Shown here: positions 1 to 6,213 of the stretch, piece after piece
How the letters are laid out: the number at the start of each line of letters is the position of its first letter
Position numbering within the stretch: position 1 is the stretch's first letter
Source of the DNA: RPQJ01 sp963714645
GTDB lineage: Bacteria > Pseudomonadota > Gammaproteobacteria > Steroidobacterales > Steroidobacteraceae
Direction: 5' to 3'
Length of the DNA: 6,213 bases
Assembly (NCBI GenBank): GCA_963714645.1
Contig: CAVQQX010000088.1
Coordinates: forward strand, 1-6,213
Program-made: the position numbers and the translations under genes
Notes under the pieces: generated by a model
What the model was told of the DNA's origin: nothing
Seen by the model: only the letters and a program-made list of their open reading frames with translations
Database searches by the model: none

Positions 1-1
1 C

Positions 2-682
2 GGCGTCGTGGTGCACGCGATTGCACTGATGGCGGAACAGCGCCTGCAACCGGCTGTCGCATTGACGCTGGGCGACATGTTCGCGCTCGTGGCGCTGGTC
101 ATCGCCATCACGGCCCTGCTGATGTCGCCGCGGCCGGGTCGGCGCGGCATTGCGGCCCTGCTGCTGTTCATCGCCGCCGCGCTCGAGGCGCTGTTCTCGG
201 AAGGCACGCGGCAGTTCTCGGTGGGTCGCCCAGGCTGGGAACTCGCGTTCCACGTGGCGATGGCGACGACCGCGTTCGCCTTTCTCACGATCGGCATGGT
301 GCTCGCGATCGCGCAGGTCGTCGTCGCCCGCCGCCTGCGCAGCCGCCAGCCGCTCGGGTGGCTCAGGATCCTGACCCCGATGGAGTCGCTCGAGTCCGGC
401 ACGTTCCAGAGCATCCTCGCGGGGTTCACGGTGCTGACGCTCGCGCTCGTGAGCGGCGCGTTCTTCATCGAGAACCTGCTGGCCCAGCACCTCGTGCACA
501 AGGTGGTGCTCGCACTGGTCGCGTGGGTCGTGTTCGCGGTGCTGCTGCTCGGTCGCCTGCGATTCGGCTGGCGGGGCCGCCAGGCACTGCGGTGGACGTT
601 TGCCGGCTATTCCCTGCTCGGGCTGTCCTACTTCGGCAGCAAGATCATCCTCGAGAACTTCCTGGGCAAGCACTGGGGCTGA
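2..682 (+). CDS. ypjD: YpjD-like cytochrome c assembly (CcsA) family inner-membrane protein, 5'-truncated by the window
   Basis: Multi-pass inner-membrane protein of the YpjD branch of the CcsA/cytochrome c assembly family; its exact function is not established. The frame is open to the window edge, so the GTG at position 8 is probably internal. From the recalled E. coli protein (about 263 residues), some 40 N-terminal residues are missing. Seen: about six hydrophobic segments, at roughly residues 24-40, 48-64, 80-104, 137-156, 163-183 and 195-215 counted from base 8. Diagnostic family stretches are HAIAL near the visible start, the TPMESLE loop, KVVLALVAW, the GWRGR loop and the C-terminal SYFGSKIILE. 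I do not see the tryptophan-rich WGxxW haem-handling motif of true CcsA/CcmF proteins, which fits YpjD. The CNNM gene follows after 21 nt, as ypjD is followed by yfjD in E. coli, so co-transcription is likely. Family assignment is secure; biochemical role is not. Confidence 0.9.
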   Translation, partial: GVVVHAIALMAEQRLQPAVALTLGDMFALVALVIAITALLMSPRPGRRGIAALLLFIAAALEALFSEGTRQFSVGRPGWELAFHVAMATTAFAFLTIGMVLAIAQVVVARRLRSRQPLGWLRILTPMESLESGTFQSILAGFTVLTLALVSGAFFIENLLAQHLVHKVVLALVAWVVFAVLLLGRLRFGWRGRQALRWTFAGYSLLGLSYFGSKIILENFLGKHWG

Positions 683-703
683 GGCGAGGCGCGCAACGCC
701 GCC

Positions 704-1996
704 ATGGGCGCCCTATCCCTCAGCACGCTCGCGTTCCTGCTGGTCACCGCGATCCTGCTGTCGGCGTTCTTCTCGGGCACCGAGACGGCGCTGATGAGCG
801 TCAACCGCTACCGGTTGCGACACCTTGCGCGCGAGGGCAGCACCTCGGCACGCATGGCCGAGAAACTGCTGGAACATCCCGACCGCCTGATCGGCATGAT
901 CCTGATCTGCAACAACTTCGTGAACACTGCGGCGGCCGCGATCGTCACCGTGATCGCGCTCGCGGTCGGAGGCGAGGCGGTCGCGGCGATCGGAGTCGGC
1001 GTGTTCACGGTGGTGCTGATCCTGTTCGGCGAGGTCGCGCCGAAGACGTTCGGCGCCCTGTACCCCGAACGGATCGCCCTTCCTGCCGCGGTGATCTACA
1101 CCGGCCTGCTGAAGGTGCTCCATCCGGTCGTGTGGCTCACCAACCTCGTCGCCAACGCGGTCCTGCGCACGCTCGGAGTGACGCGCGAGGAAGTCGATCG
1201 CACCTCGCTCAGCAGCGAGGAGCTGCGCACCGTCGTCGCCGAGGCGAGCACCGTGATCCCGCACCGCCATCAGCGCATGCTGATGAGCATCCTCGACCTC
1301 GAGCGGATCACGGTCGAAGACATCATGGTGCCGCGGCACGAGATCCACGGCATCGACCTGACGGACGACTGGGACGACATCGTCGAGCAAGTCCGCGAGG
1401 CCAGGCACACCCGCGTGCCGGTGTACGACGGCAACCTCGAGTCGCTGGTCGGGCTGCTGCACATGAAGAAGGTGGCGCGCCTGCTTGCGCGCAACGAATT
1501 CACCCGCGAACAGCTCGTGGCGCTCGCGCGGACGCGCGAGCCTTACTACGTGCCGGAGGGCACGTCGCTCAACATGCAGCTGCTGCAGTTCCAGCGCCAG
1601 CGCCGCCGCATGGCCTTCGTCGTGGACGAATACGGCGACGTACAGGGGCTGATCACGCTCGAAGACCTGCTCGAGGAAATCGTGGGCGAGTTCACGTCCG
1701 AGCGCAGCATCCTGCACAGGGACGTCCACCGCGAACGGCCTGACAGTTTCGTGGTCAACGCGTCGGCGAGCCTGCGTGCGCTGAACCGCAAGATGGGCTG
1801 GAGCCTGCCGACGACGGGCCCGCGGACGCTGAACGGCCTGATCGTCGAACAGATGGAGACGATCCCGGTGCCGGGCCAGCGCCTGCGGATCGGCATCTAC
1901 TCGCTCGAGATCCTGCAGGTCACGGACAACGCGGTACGCACGGTGCGGCTGCAGCCGATCGCGCTGGCGCAGATGGACCAGACGCCGACGTCGTAG
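704..1996 (+). CDS. yfjD: CorB/YfjD-type CNNM (HlyC/CorC family) membrane protein with CBS pair
   Basis: Integral membrane protein of the CNNM/CorB family, linked to Mg2+ (and Co2+) efflux or homeostasis. At 430 residues it matches E. coli YfjD (about 428). Domains in order: DUF21/CNNM transmembrane domain, about residues 1-180, with the signature SAFFSGTETAL (20-30), the LICNNFVN helix (67-74) and GEVAPK (109-114); an acidic helical linker with SSEELR; a CBS pair, about 206-330, opening with DIMVPR and closing with EYGDVQGLITLEDLLEEIVGE; and a C-terminal CorC/HlyC domain, about 340-420, ending near the IPVPG and LEILQV strands. CBS pairs of this family bind ATP-Mg and gate transport (known of the family). 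The ATG at 704 is preferred because the first hydrophobic helix starts at once and a purine-rich GAGGCGAGG lies at 681-689. No frameshift or missing signature residue. It ends 35 nt from the convergent radA stop. Confidence 0.95.
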   Translation: MGALSLSTLAFLLVTAILLSAFFSGTETALMSVNRYRLRHLAREGSTSARMAEKLLEHPDRLIGMILICNNFVNTAAAAIVTVIALAVGGEAVAAIGVGVFTVVLILFGEVAPKTFGALYPERIALPAAVIYTGLLKVLHPVVWLTNLVANAVLRTLGVTREEVDRTSLSSEELRTVVAEASTVIPHRHQRMLMSILDLERITVEDIMVPRHEIHGIDLTDDWDDIVEQVREARHTRVPVYDGNLESLVGLLHMKKVARLLARNEFTREQLVALARTREPYYVPEGTSLNMQLLQFQRQRRRMAFVVDEYGDVQGLITLEDLLEEIVGEFTSERSILHRDVHRERPDSFVVNASASLRALNRKMGWSLPTTGPRTLNGLIVEQMETIPVPGQRLRIGIYSLEILQVTDNAVRTVRLQPIALAQMDQTPTS

Positions 1997-2031
1997 TTCG
2001 GCCGGCGACCGACTGATGCTCAGGTGGGCGC

Positions 2032-3399
<1,368 letters not shown>

Positions 3400-3429
3400 G
3401 GAGGCCGGGCCCGGGGCGGGGTGGACTGG

Positions 3430-3445
3430 GTCTGGGAGGCCAGAC
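3430..3445. repeat. Perfect 6-bp inverted repeat in the radA leader
   Basis: GTCTGG-gagg-CCAGAC: six-base arms around a 4-nt loop, 30 nt upstream of the radA ATG. If radA is transcribed from the candidate promoter just upstream, this hairpin lies near the 5' end of the radA mRNA, where it could stabilise the transcript or affect initiation. It could also be a small operator. The repeat is seen directly; the role is inference. Confidence 0.5.
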
Positions 3446-3454
3446 GGGCCGGCG

Positions 3455-3483
3455 ATGCTAGCACGGCCCTCCGACCCTGCCGG
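3455..3483 (-). promoter_or_regulatory. Possible radA promoter (extended -10)
   Basis: On the minus strand the sequence TGCTAGCAT gives an extended -10 (TG, one base, then TAGCAT at 3460-3455; 4 of 6 consensus bases). With a 17-nt spacer, the -35 position (3483-3478) reads CCGGCA, only 3 of 6. Initiation would fall near 3448 and give a leader of about 49 nt. It is the best sigma70-like match I found on this strand of the divergent region, but it is weak. Confidence 0.3.
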
Positions 3484-3506
3484 AGTGTGACGGCCGCAAC
3501 AATTCC

Positions 3507-3520
3507 GGGGGGTACCCCCC
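3507..3520. promoter_or_regulatory. 14-bp perfect palindrome, possible operator at the kinase promoter
   Basis: GGGGGGTACCCCCC is a perfect palindrome placed one base upstream of the TATACT -10 hexamer, so it fills the -10-proximal part of the spacer and could be contacted by a dimeric regulator or melt poorly. An intrinsic terminator is unlikely: there is no loop beyond TA and no T-run follows. The palindrome is certain; operator function is inferred from position only. Confidence 0.4.
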
Positions 3521-3521
3521 C

Positions 3522-3527
3522 TATACT
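3522..3527 (+). promoter_or_regulatory. Candidate -10 box of the kinase-phosphatase-FHA operon
   Basis: TATACT matches the sigma70 -10 consensus at 5 of 6 bases and stands out in a very GC-rich intergenic region. No good -35 lies 16-18 nt upstream (the bases there are ACAATT or close to it), so it would need an activator or another contact. Initiation 6-8 nt downstream would give a leader of less than 10 nt before the kinase ATG at 3542. Confidence 0.45.
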
Positions 3528-3541
3528 TCCGCTCGCTCACC

Positions 3542-4474
3542 ATGCGCAGCCAATACGCCGAAGAGACGACACTGGTGCTCGATGCGACCGGCGGGAAGAG
3601 TCGCCCGGCTTCGGCCCGTGCGCCCGTGCCCGCGAAACTGGGGCGTTACGAACTGCTCTACGAGCTCGGCAAGGGCGCGATGGGCGTGGTCTACCGCGCC
3701 CGCGATCCGCGCATCAATCGCGAGGTGGCGCTCAAGGCGATCCCGTTGACGGACGAGTTCGAACCGGACGACCTCGAGCAGGCGCGGCTCAGGTTCTTCC
3801 GCGAAGCCGAGATGGCGGGACGGCTCTCCCACCCGCACATCGTCACGATCTACGACGCCGGCGAGGACCAGGGCATCGCCTACATCGCGATGGAACTGCT
3901 GCGCGGCCAGCACCTCGTGGAATACACCAACCCGAGCCGGCTGTTGCCTCCGGCGATTGTCATCGAAATCATGGCGCGACTCGCCGAGGCATTGCACTAT
4001 GCGCACCAGAATCAGGTCGTGCACCGGGACATCAAGCCCGCAAACATCATGTTCGATCCACCGAGCGGCGAACTCAAGATCACGGACTTCGGCATCGCGC
4101 GCCTGACCGACGCGGGACGCACGCGCACGGGCGTGGTGCTCGGGACGCCGTCGTTCATGTCGCCCGAGCAGCTGCAGGGGCGCCCGGTCACCGGCCACTC
4201 CGACCTGTTCTCGCTCGCGGTTTCGCTCTACCAGCTGCTCACGGGCCAGCTGCCGTTCCGCGGCGACAACATACCGGCGCTGATGATGAAGATCGTGCAG
4301 GAACCGCATCCGCGGATCCTCGCCATCGACCCGGCACTGCCGACCGCGCTCGATGCGTTCTTCGATCGCGCGCTCGCCAAGGAGCCGGCGGACCGGTACG
4401 AGAGCGGCGCGAGCTTTGCGCTTGCGCTGCGCGACGTCAACCAGCCTGCGCCGCCGGCAGCGGGCAAGACCTGA
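3542..4474 (+). CDS. Hanks-type serine/threonine protein kinase, soluble, single domain
   Basis: PknB-like eukaryotic-type kinase of 310 residues that transfers phosphate from ATP to Ser/Thr of protein substrates. The catalytic domain spans about residues 36-300: Gly-rich loop GKGAMGVVY (43-51), ATP-anchoring Lys65 in VALK, helix-C Glu88 in FFREAE, HRDIKPAN (161-168) with catalytic Asp163 and Asn168, DFG (182-184), SPE in place of APE (207-209), and SDLFSL with Asp221. All key catalytic residues are present. The activation segment holds Thr189, Thr194 and Thr196, likely autophosphorylation sites. No transmembrane helix, PASTA or other sensor domain follows; the protein ends about 10 residues after the kinase fold in a Pro/Ala tail. 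The first 35 residues are a flexible extension containing EETTLVLD (7-14). No Shine-Dalgarno precedes the ATG, consistent with a near-leaderless message. The phosphatase gene starts 44 nt downstream, so an operon is likely. Cellular substrate unknown; the FHA protein is the obvious candidate. Confidence 0.95.
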   Translation: MRSQYAEETTLVLDATGGKSRPASARAPVPAKLGRYELLYELGKGAMGVVYRARDPRINREVALKAIPLTDEFEPDDLEQARLRFFREAEMAGRLSHPHIVTIYDAGEDQGIAYIAMELLRGQHLVEYTNPSRLLPPAIVIEIMARLAEALHYAHQNQVVHRDIKPANIMFDPPSGELKITDFGIARLTDAGRTRTGVVLGTPSFMSPEQLQGRPVTGHSDLFSLAVSLYQLLTGQLPFRGDNIPALMMKIVQEPHPRILAIDPALPTALDAFFDRALAKEPADRYESGASFALALRDVNQPAPPAAGKT

Positions 4475-4518
4475 CGACGCGCACCGCTCCCACGACGGCT
4501 TCGGAAAAAAATGACCTC

Positions 4519-5343
4519 ATGCGACTGAAGGGAAAATTCCGCTGCGTCGGGATCTCGGACACCGGACGCATCCGCGAGCACAACGAGGACACCATCGGCA
4601 CCGATGCGGACATCGGCCTGGTCGTCCTCGCCGACGGCATGGGCGGCTACAAGGCGGGAGAGGTTGCGAGCGGCATCACGGTGCGCACGGTCCTGAGCCT
4701 GCTCAAGGACGCGGTCGAGCGCGAGGACCTGAGCCTGCACGACGGCGACAGCGGCATCAGCCGGCCGGGCATCCTGCTGCGCGATGCCATCCAGCGCGCG
4801 AACAAGATCATCTACCAGACCGCCAAGACCCAGACCAACTGCGAGGGCATGGGGACGACGGTCGTGGCTGGCCTGTTCTTCGACGACAAGCTCACGATCG
4901 CGCACGTGGGCGATTCCCGGCTCTACCGGTTGCGGCAGGGCACGCTCGAGCAGGTCACGAAGGACCACTCGCTGCTGCAGGAACTGGTCGCCCGCGGGTT
5001 CTATACGCCGGAGGAAGCCCAGCGTGCGGCCGCCAAGAACTACGTCACCCGCGCGCTCGGCGTCGAACCGTCGGTCGACGTGGAGATCACCGAGGTCCCC
5101 GCGGAGAAGGAGGACCTCTACCTGCTCTGCTCGGACGGGCTGTCCGACATGGTCGACGACAACGACATCCAGTTAACGATCAACACCTTTGGTGCTAATC
5201 TTGAGACGGTAGCGAAGCAGCTCGTACAGCTGAGCAACGATAATGGCGGCCGGGACAACGTCTCGGTAGTGCTGGTCCGGGTGCTCGAGGCATTCCCGGC
5301 CCAGCGCGGCATAGTAGACCGGATACTCGGGATATTCGGCTAA
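4519..5343 (+). CDS. PP2C-type (PPM) Ser/Thr protein phosphatase, Stp1/PstP-like
   Basis: Metal-dependent phosphatase of 274 residues expected to reverse phosphorylation by the neighbouring kinase. Motifs in order: SDTGRIREHNED (13-24), VLADGMGG (36-43), GMGTTVVAG (110-118), HVGDSRLYR (129-137), TKDHSL (147-152), CSDGLSD (204-210) and GGRDNVSVVLV (243-253). The acidic metal ligands Asp24, Asp39, Asp206 and Asp246 are all present, so it should be active. No membrane segment or sensor domain, unlike mycobacterial PstP. The ATG at 4519 was chosen because the PP2C fold begins within seven residues; the frame is open upstream but without a useful start or homology. A weak GGAAAA lies at 4503-4508, next to an A7 run at 4505-4511. 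The last 60 or so codons use noticeably more A/T-ending codons (TTA, TTT, GCT, AAT, CTT, GTA, ATA) than the rest of the operon. Confidence 0.95.
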   Translation: MRLKGKFRCVGISDTGRIREHNEDTIGTDADIGLVVLADGMGGYKAGEVASGITVRTVLSLLKDAVEREDLSLHDGDSGISRPGILLRDAIQRANKIIYQTAKTQTNCEGMGTTVVAGLFFDDKLTIAHVGDSRLYRLRQGTLEQVTKDHSLLQELVARGFYTPEEAQRAAAKNYVTRALGVEPSVDVEITEVPAEKEDLYLLCSDGLSDMVDDNDIQLTINTFGANLETVAKQLVQLSNDNGGRDNVSVVLVRVLEAFPAQRGIVDRILGIFG

Positions 5344-5348
5344 GGGAG
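5341..5348 (+). promoter_or_regulatory. Ribosome binding site of the FHA gene, overlapping the phosphatase stop
   Basis: TAAGGGAG contains the TAA stop of the phosphatase gene and a Shine-Dalgarno core, 12 nt before the ATG at 5361. It is the clearest ribosome binding site in the cassette, it fixes the FHA start, and the overlap suggests translational coupling. Confidence 0.65.
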
Positions 5349-5360
5349 CGCAGTTCAACC

Positions 5361-6119
5361 ATGGCCAGGCTGGTATTGCACCTCGATGGGCAGACGCTCG
5401 CCGAGTACAACATGAGTAAGGAGCGCTACACGATCGGGCGTCTGCCGGACAACGACATCCGGATCGACAACCCGGCCGTGAGCGGACATCACGCGCTCGT
5501 CATCAACATCCTCAACGATTCGTTCCTCGAGGACTTGAACAGCACCAACGGCACCTACGTCAACGGCAAGATCATCAAGAAGCATGCGCTGCAGCATGGC
5601 GACGTGATCACCGTGGGACACCACGCGCTGCGTTTCGTCGACGGCGAGACCGAGGAAGCACAGGACGAGTTCGAGAAGACCATGGTGATCAGCGGGCGTG
5701 ACGCCGCGCAGATCATGGCCGGTGCGGAGAAGAAGATGGCCGCCGCGGCCCCGCCCACGCCTGCCGCGCCGACCGGCGTCCACGGCGCTGCAGCGACCGC
5801 CGCGTCCGCTGCGAGTGGCGGACCTGGGGCGTTCTCGAACGGCACGCTGCCGCGCGCCAAGCTGCAGGTGCTCTCGGGCCAGTTCGCGGGCCGCGAGCTC
5901 GATCTCGTGAAGACGCTGACCACGCTCGGCCGCCCGGGCGTGCAGGTGGCGGCCATCACGCGTCGGGCAGAGGGCTTCTACATCGTGCACGTCGAGAGCG
6001 GGCGCGAGAACGACTATCCGCTCGTGAACGGCACGCCGATCGGTCCGCAGGCACGCCGCCTGCACGACAACGACGTGCTGCAGCTCGCGGGCGTCAAGAT
6101 GGGTTTCTTCGAAGCCTGA
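5361..6119 (+). CDS. FHA-domain protein with a second, degenerate FHA-like domain
   Basis: A 252-residue cytoplasmic phospho-threonine reader. The N-terminal FHA domain (about 1-94) has the full binding signature: Gly26-Arg27 in TIGR, SGHH (41-44, corresponding to SxxH), LNSTNGTYVNG (59-69) and a closing HGDVITVG (79-86). A linker follows with the acidic motif EFEKTMVI (103-110, Thr107) and then an Ala/Pro/Gly-rich flexible stretch (about 127-157). The C-terminal part (about 165-252) again follows the FHA pattern: a first strand LQVLSGQFAGREL, LGRPG (189-193), ITRR (199-202), GFYIVHV, PLVNG (220-224), and LHDNDVLQLAG (234-244). It lacks the conserved His of SxxH and the NSTNG block, so phosphopeptide binding there is doubtful. 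Starts 17 nt after the phosphatase stop with a good ribosome binding site. Likely a substrate or adaptor of the adjacent kinase (inference). No signal peptide or membrane helix. Confidence 0.92.
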   Translation: MARLVLHLDGQTLAEYNMSKERYTIGRLPDNDIRIDNPAVSGHHALVINILNDSFLEDLNSTNGTYVNGKIIKKHALQHGDVITVGHHALRFVDGETEEAQDEFEKTMVISGRDAAQIMAGAEKKMAAAAPPTPAAPTGVHGAAATAASAASGGPGAFSNGTLPRAKLQVLSGQFAGRELDLVKTLTTLGRPGVQVAAITRRAEGFYIVHVESGRENDYPLVNGTPIGPQARRLHDNDVLQLAGVKMGFFEA

Positions 6120-6134
6120 CCCGACCGGCAGCCC

Positions 6135-6159
6135 GCCTCTCCCGCTCCACGGGCGAGGC
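6135..6159. terminator. GC-rich hairpin, possible bidirectional terminator
   Basis: GCCTC-t-CCCG, a 5-nt loop CTCCA, then CGGG-c-GAGGC: nine base pairs with one T/C mismatch, 15 nt after the FHA stop. No T-run follows on either strand, so it is not a classical intrinsic terminator; it may block 3' exonucleases or act with Rho. It lies between the FHA stop and a probable convergent stop at 6175, as expected for a shared terminator. Confidence 0.45.
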
Positions 6160-6174
6160 CGCGCGGCGGTTCTG

Positions 6175-6213
6175 CTAGCGGACTTCCAGCAACGCGCAAC
6201 GGAACCAGGTGCC
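6175..6213 (-). CDS. Probable 3' end of a convergent gene (last 12 codons)
   Basis: Read on the minus strand from the window edge, an open frame encodes GTWFRCALLEVR and ends with TAG at 6177-6175. Ten of the twelve sense codons end in G or C, as in the neighbouring genes, and the peptide reads like a natural protein C-terminus. Too little is visible to name a family, and a 12-codon open frame can occur by chance, so confidence is low. Confidence 0.3.
   Translation of the reverse strand, partial: GTWFRCALLEVR

Noticed and set aside
358..1743. 461-codon plus-strand open frame across ypjD and the CNNM gene
   Set aside because: It is a shifted frame of two well-supported genes, with a Pro/Arg/Ala-rich composition and no motif.
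1997..2031. Terminator between the convergent CNNM and radA stops
   Set aside because: Only a short, bulged five-pair stem can be drawn (GTTCGG with CCGAC) and no T-run follows, so I cannot support a terminator.
3405..3414. CCGGGCCCGG palindrome just upstream of the radA start
   Set aside because: A ten-base G/C palindrome is unremarkable in sequence this GC-rich and has no further support as an operator.
3400..3543. 48-residue N-terminal extension of RadA from an ATG at 3543
   Set aside because: The canonical RadA N-terminus begins at 3399. The extension crosses the candidate promoters, is low-complexity and overlaps the kinase start.
5355..6065. 236-codon minus-strand open frame antisense to the FHA gene
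   Set aside because: It is a complement-frame shadow of the FHA coding sequence, with His/Arg/Val-rich content and no domain signature.

Overview
This window is GC-rich, densely coding bacterial DNA. It is most likely from a high-GC gammaproteobacterium, because the first two genes are close matches to E. coli YpjD and YfjD/CorB, which sit in the same order beside ffh in that class. A more exact taxonomic placement would be a guess. There are no mobile elements, CRISPR arrays or RNA genes that I can see.

Layout: (1) 2-682 (+) is the 3' part of a ypjD-like inner-membrane protein gene, cut by the window edge. (2) 704-1996 (+) is a CorB/HlyC-CorC (CNNM) membrane protein with DUF21, paired CBS and CorC-HlyC domains, 21 nt downstream and probably in the same operon. 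(3) 2032-3399 (-) is radA, convergent with the CNNM gene and separated by only 35 nt. (4) 3400-3541 is a 142-nt divergent control region with a small inverted repeat in the radA leader, a possible radA promoter, a 14-bp perfect palindrome and a good -10 hexamer very close to the next start codon. (5) 3542-4474, 4519-5343 and 5361-6119 (all +) form a cassette of a Hanks-type Ser/Thr kinase, a PP2C phosphatase and a two-domain FHA protein. (6) 6120-6213 holds a GC-rich hairpin and what looks like the last 12 codons of a convergent gene on the minus strand.

The last three plus-strand genes look like a complete phospho-threonine circuit: a writer (kinase), an eraser (phosphatase) and a reader (FHA protein). 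None has a predicted membrane segment, so the circuit appears cytoplasmic. Both the kinase N-terminus and the FHA linker carry an acidic-Thr-hydrophobic motif (EETTLVLD and EFEKTMVI) reminiscent of the ETT phosphosite of actinobacterial GarA. This suggests that the FHA domain is regulated by docking to the kinase or to its own phosphorylated linker. The first half of the window is ordinary conserved housekeeping sequence. The kinase-phosphatase-FHA cassette and its unusual promoter are the parts most worth attention.
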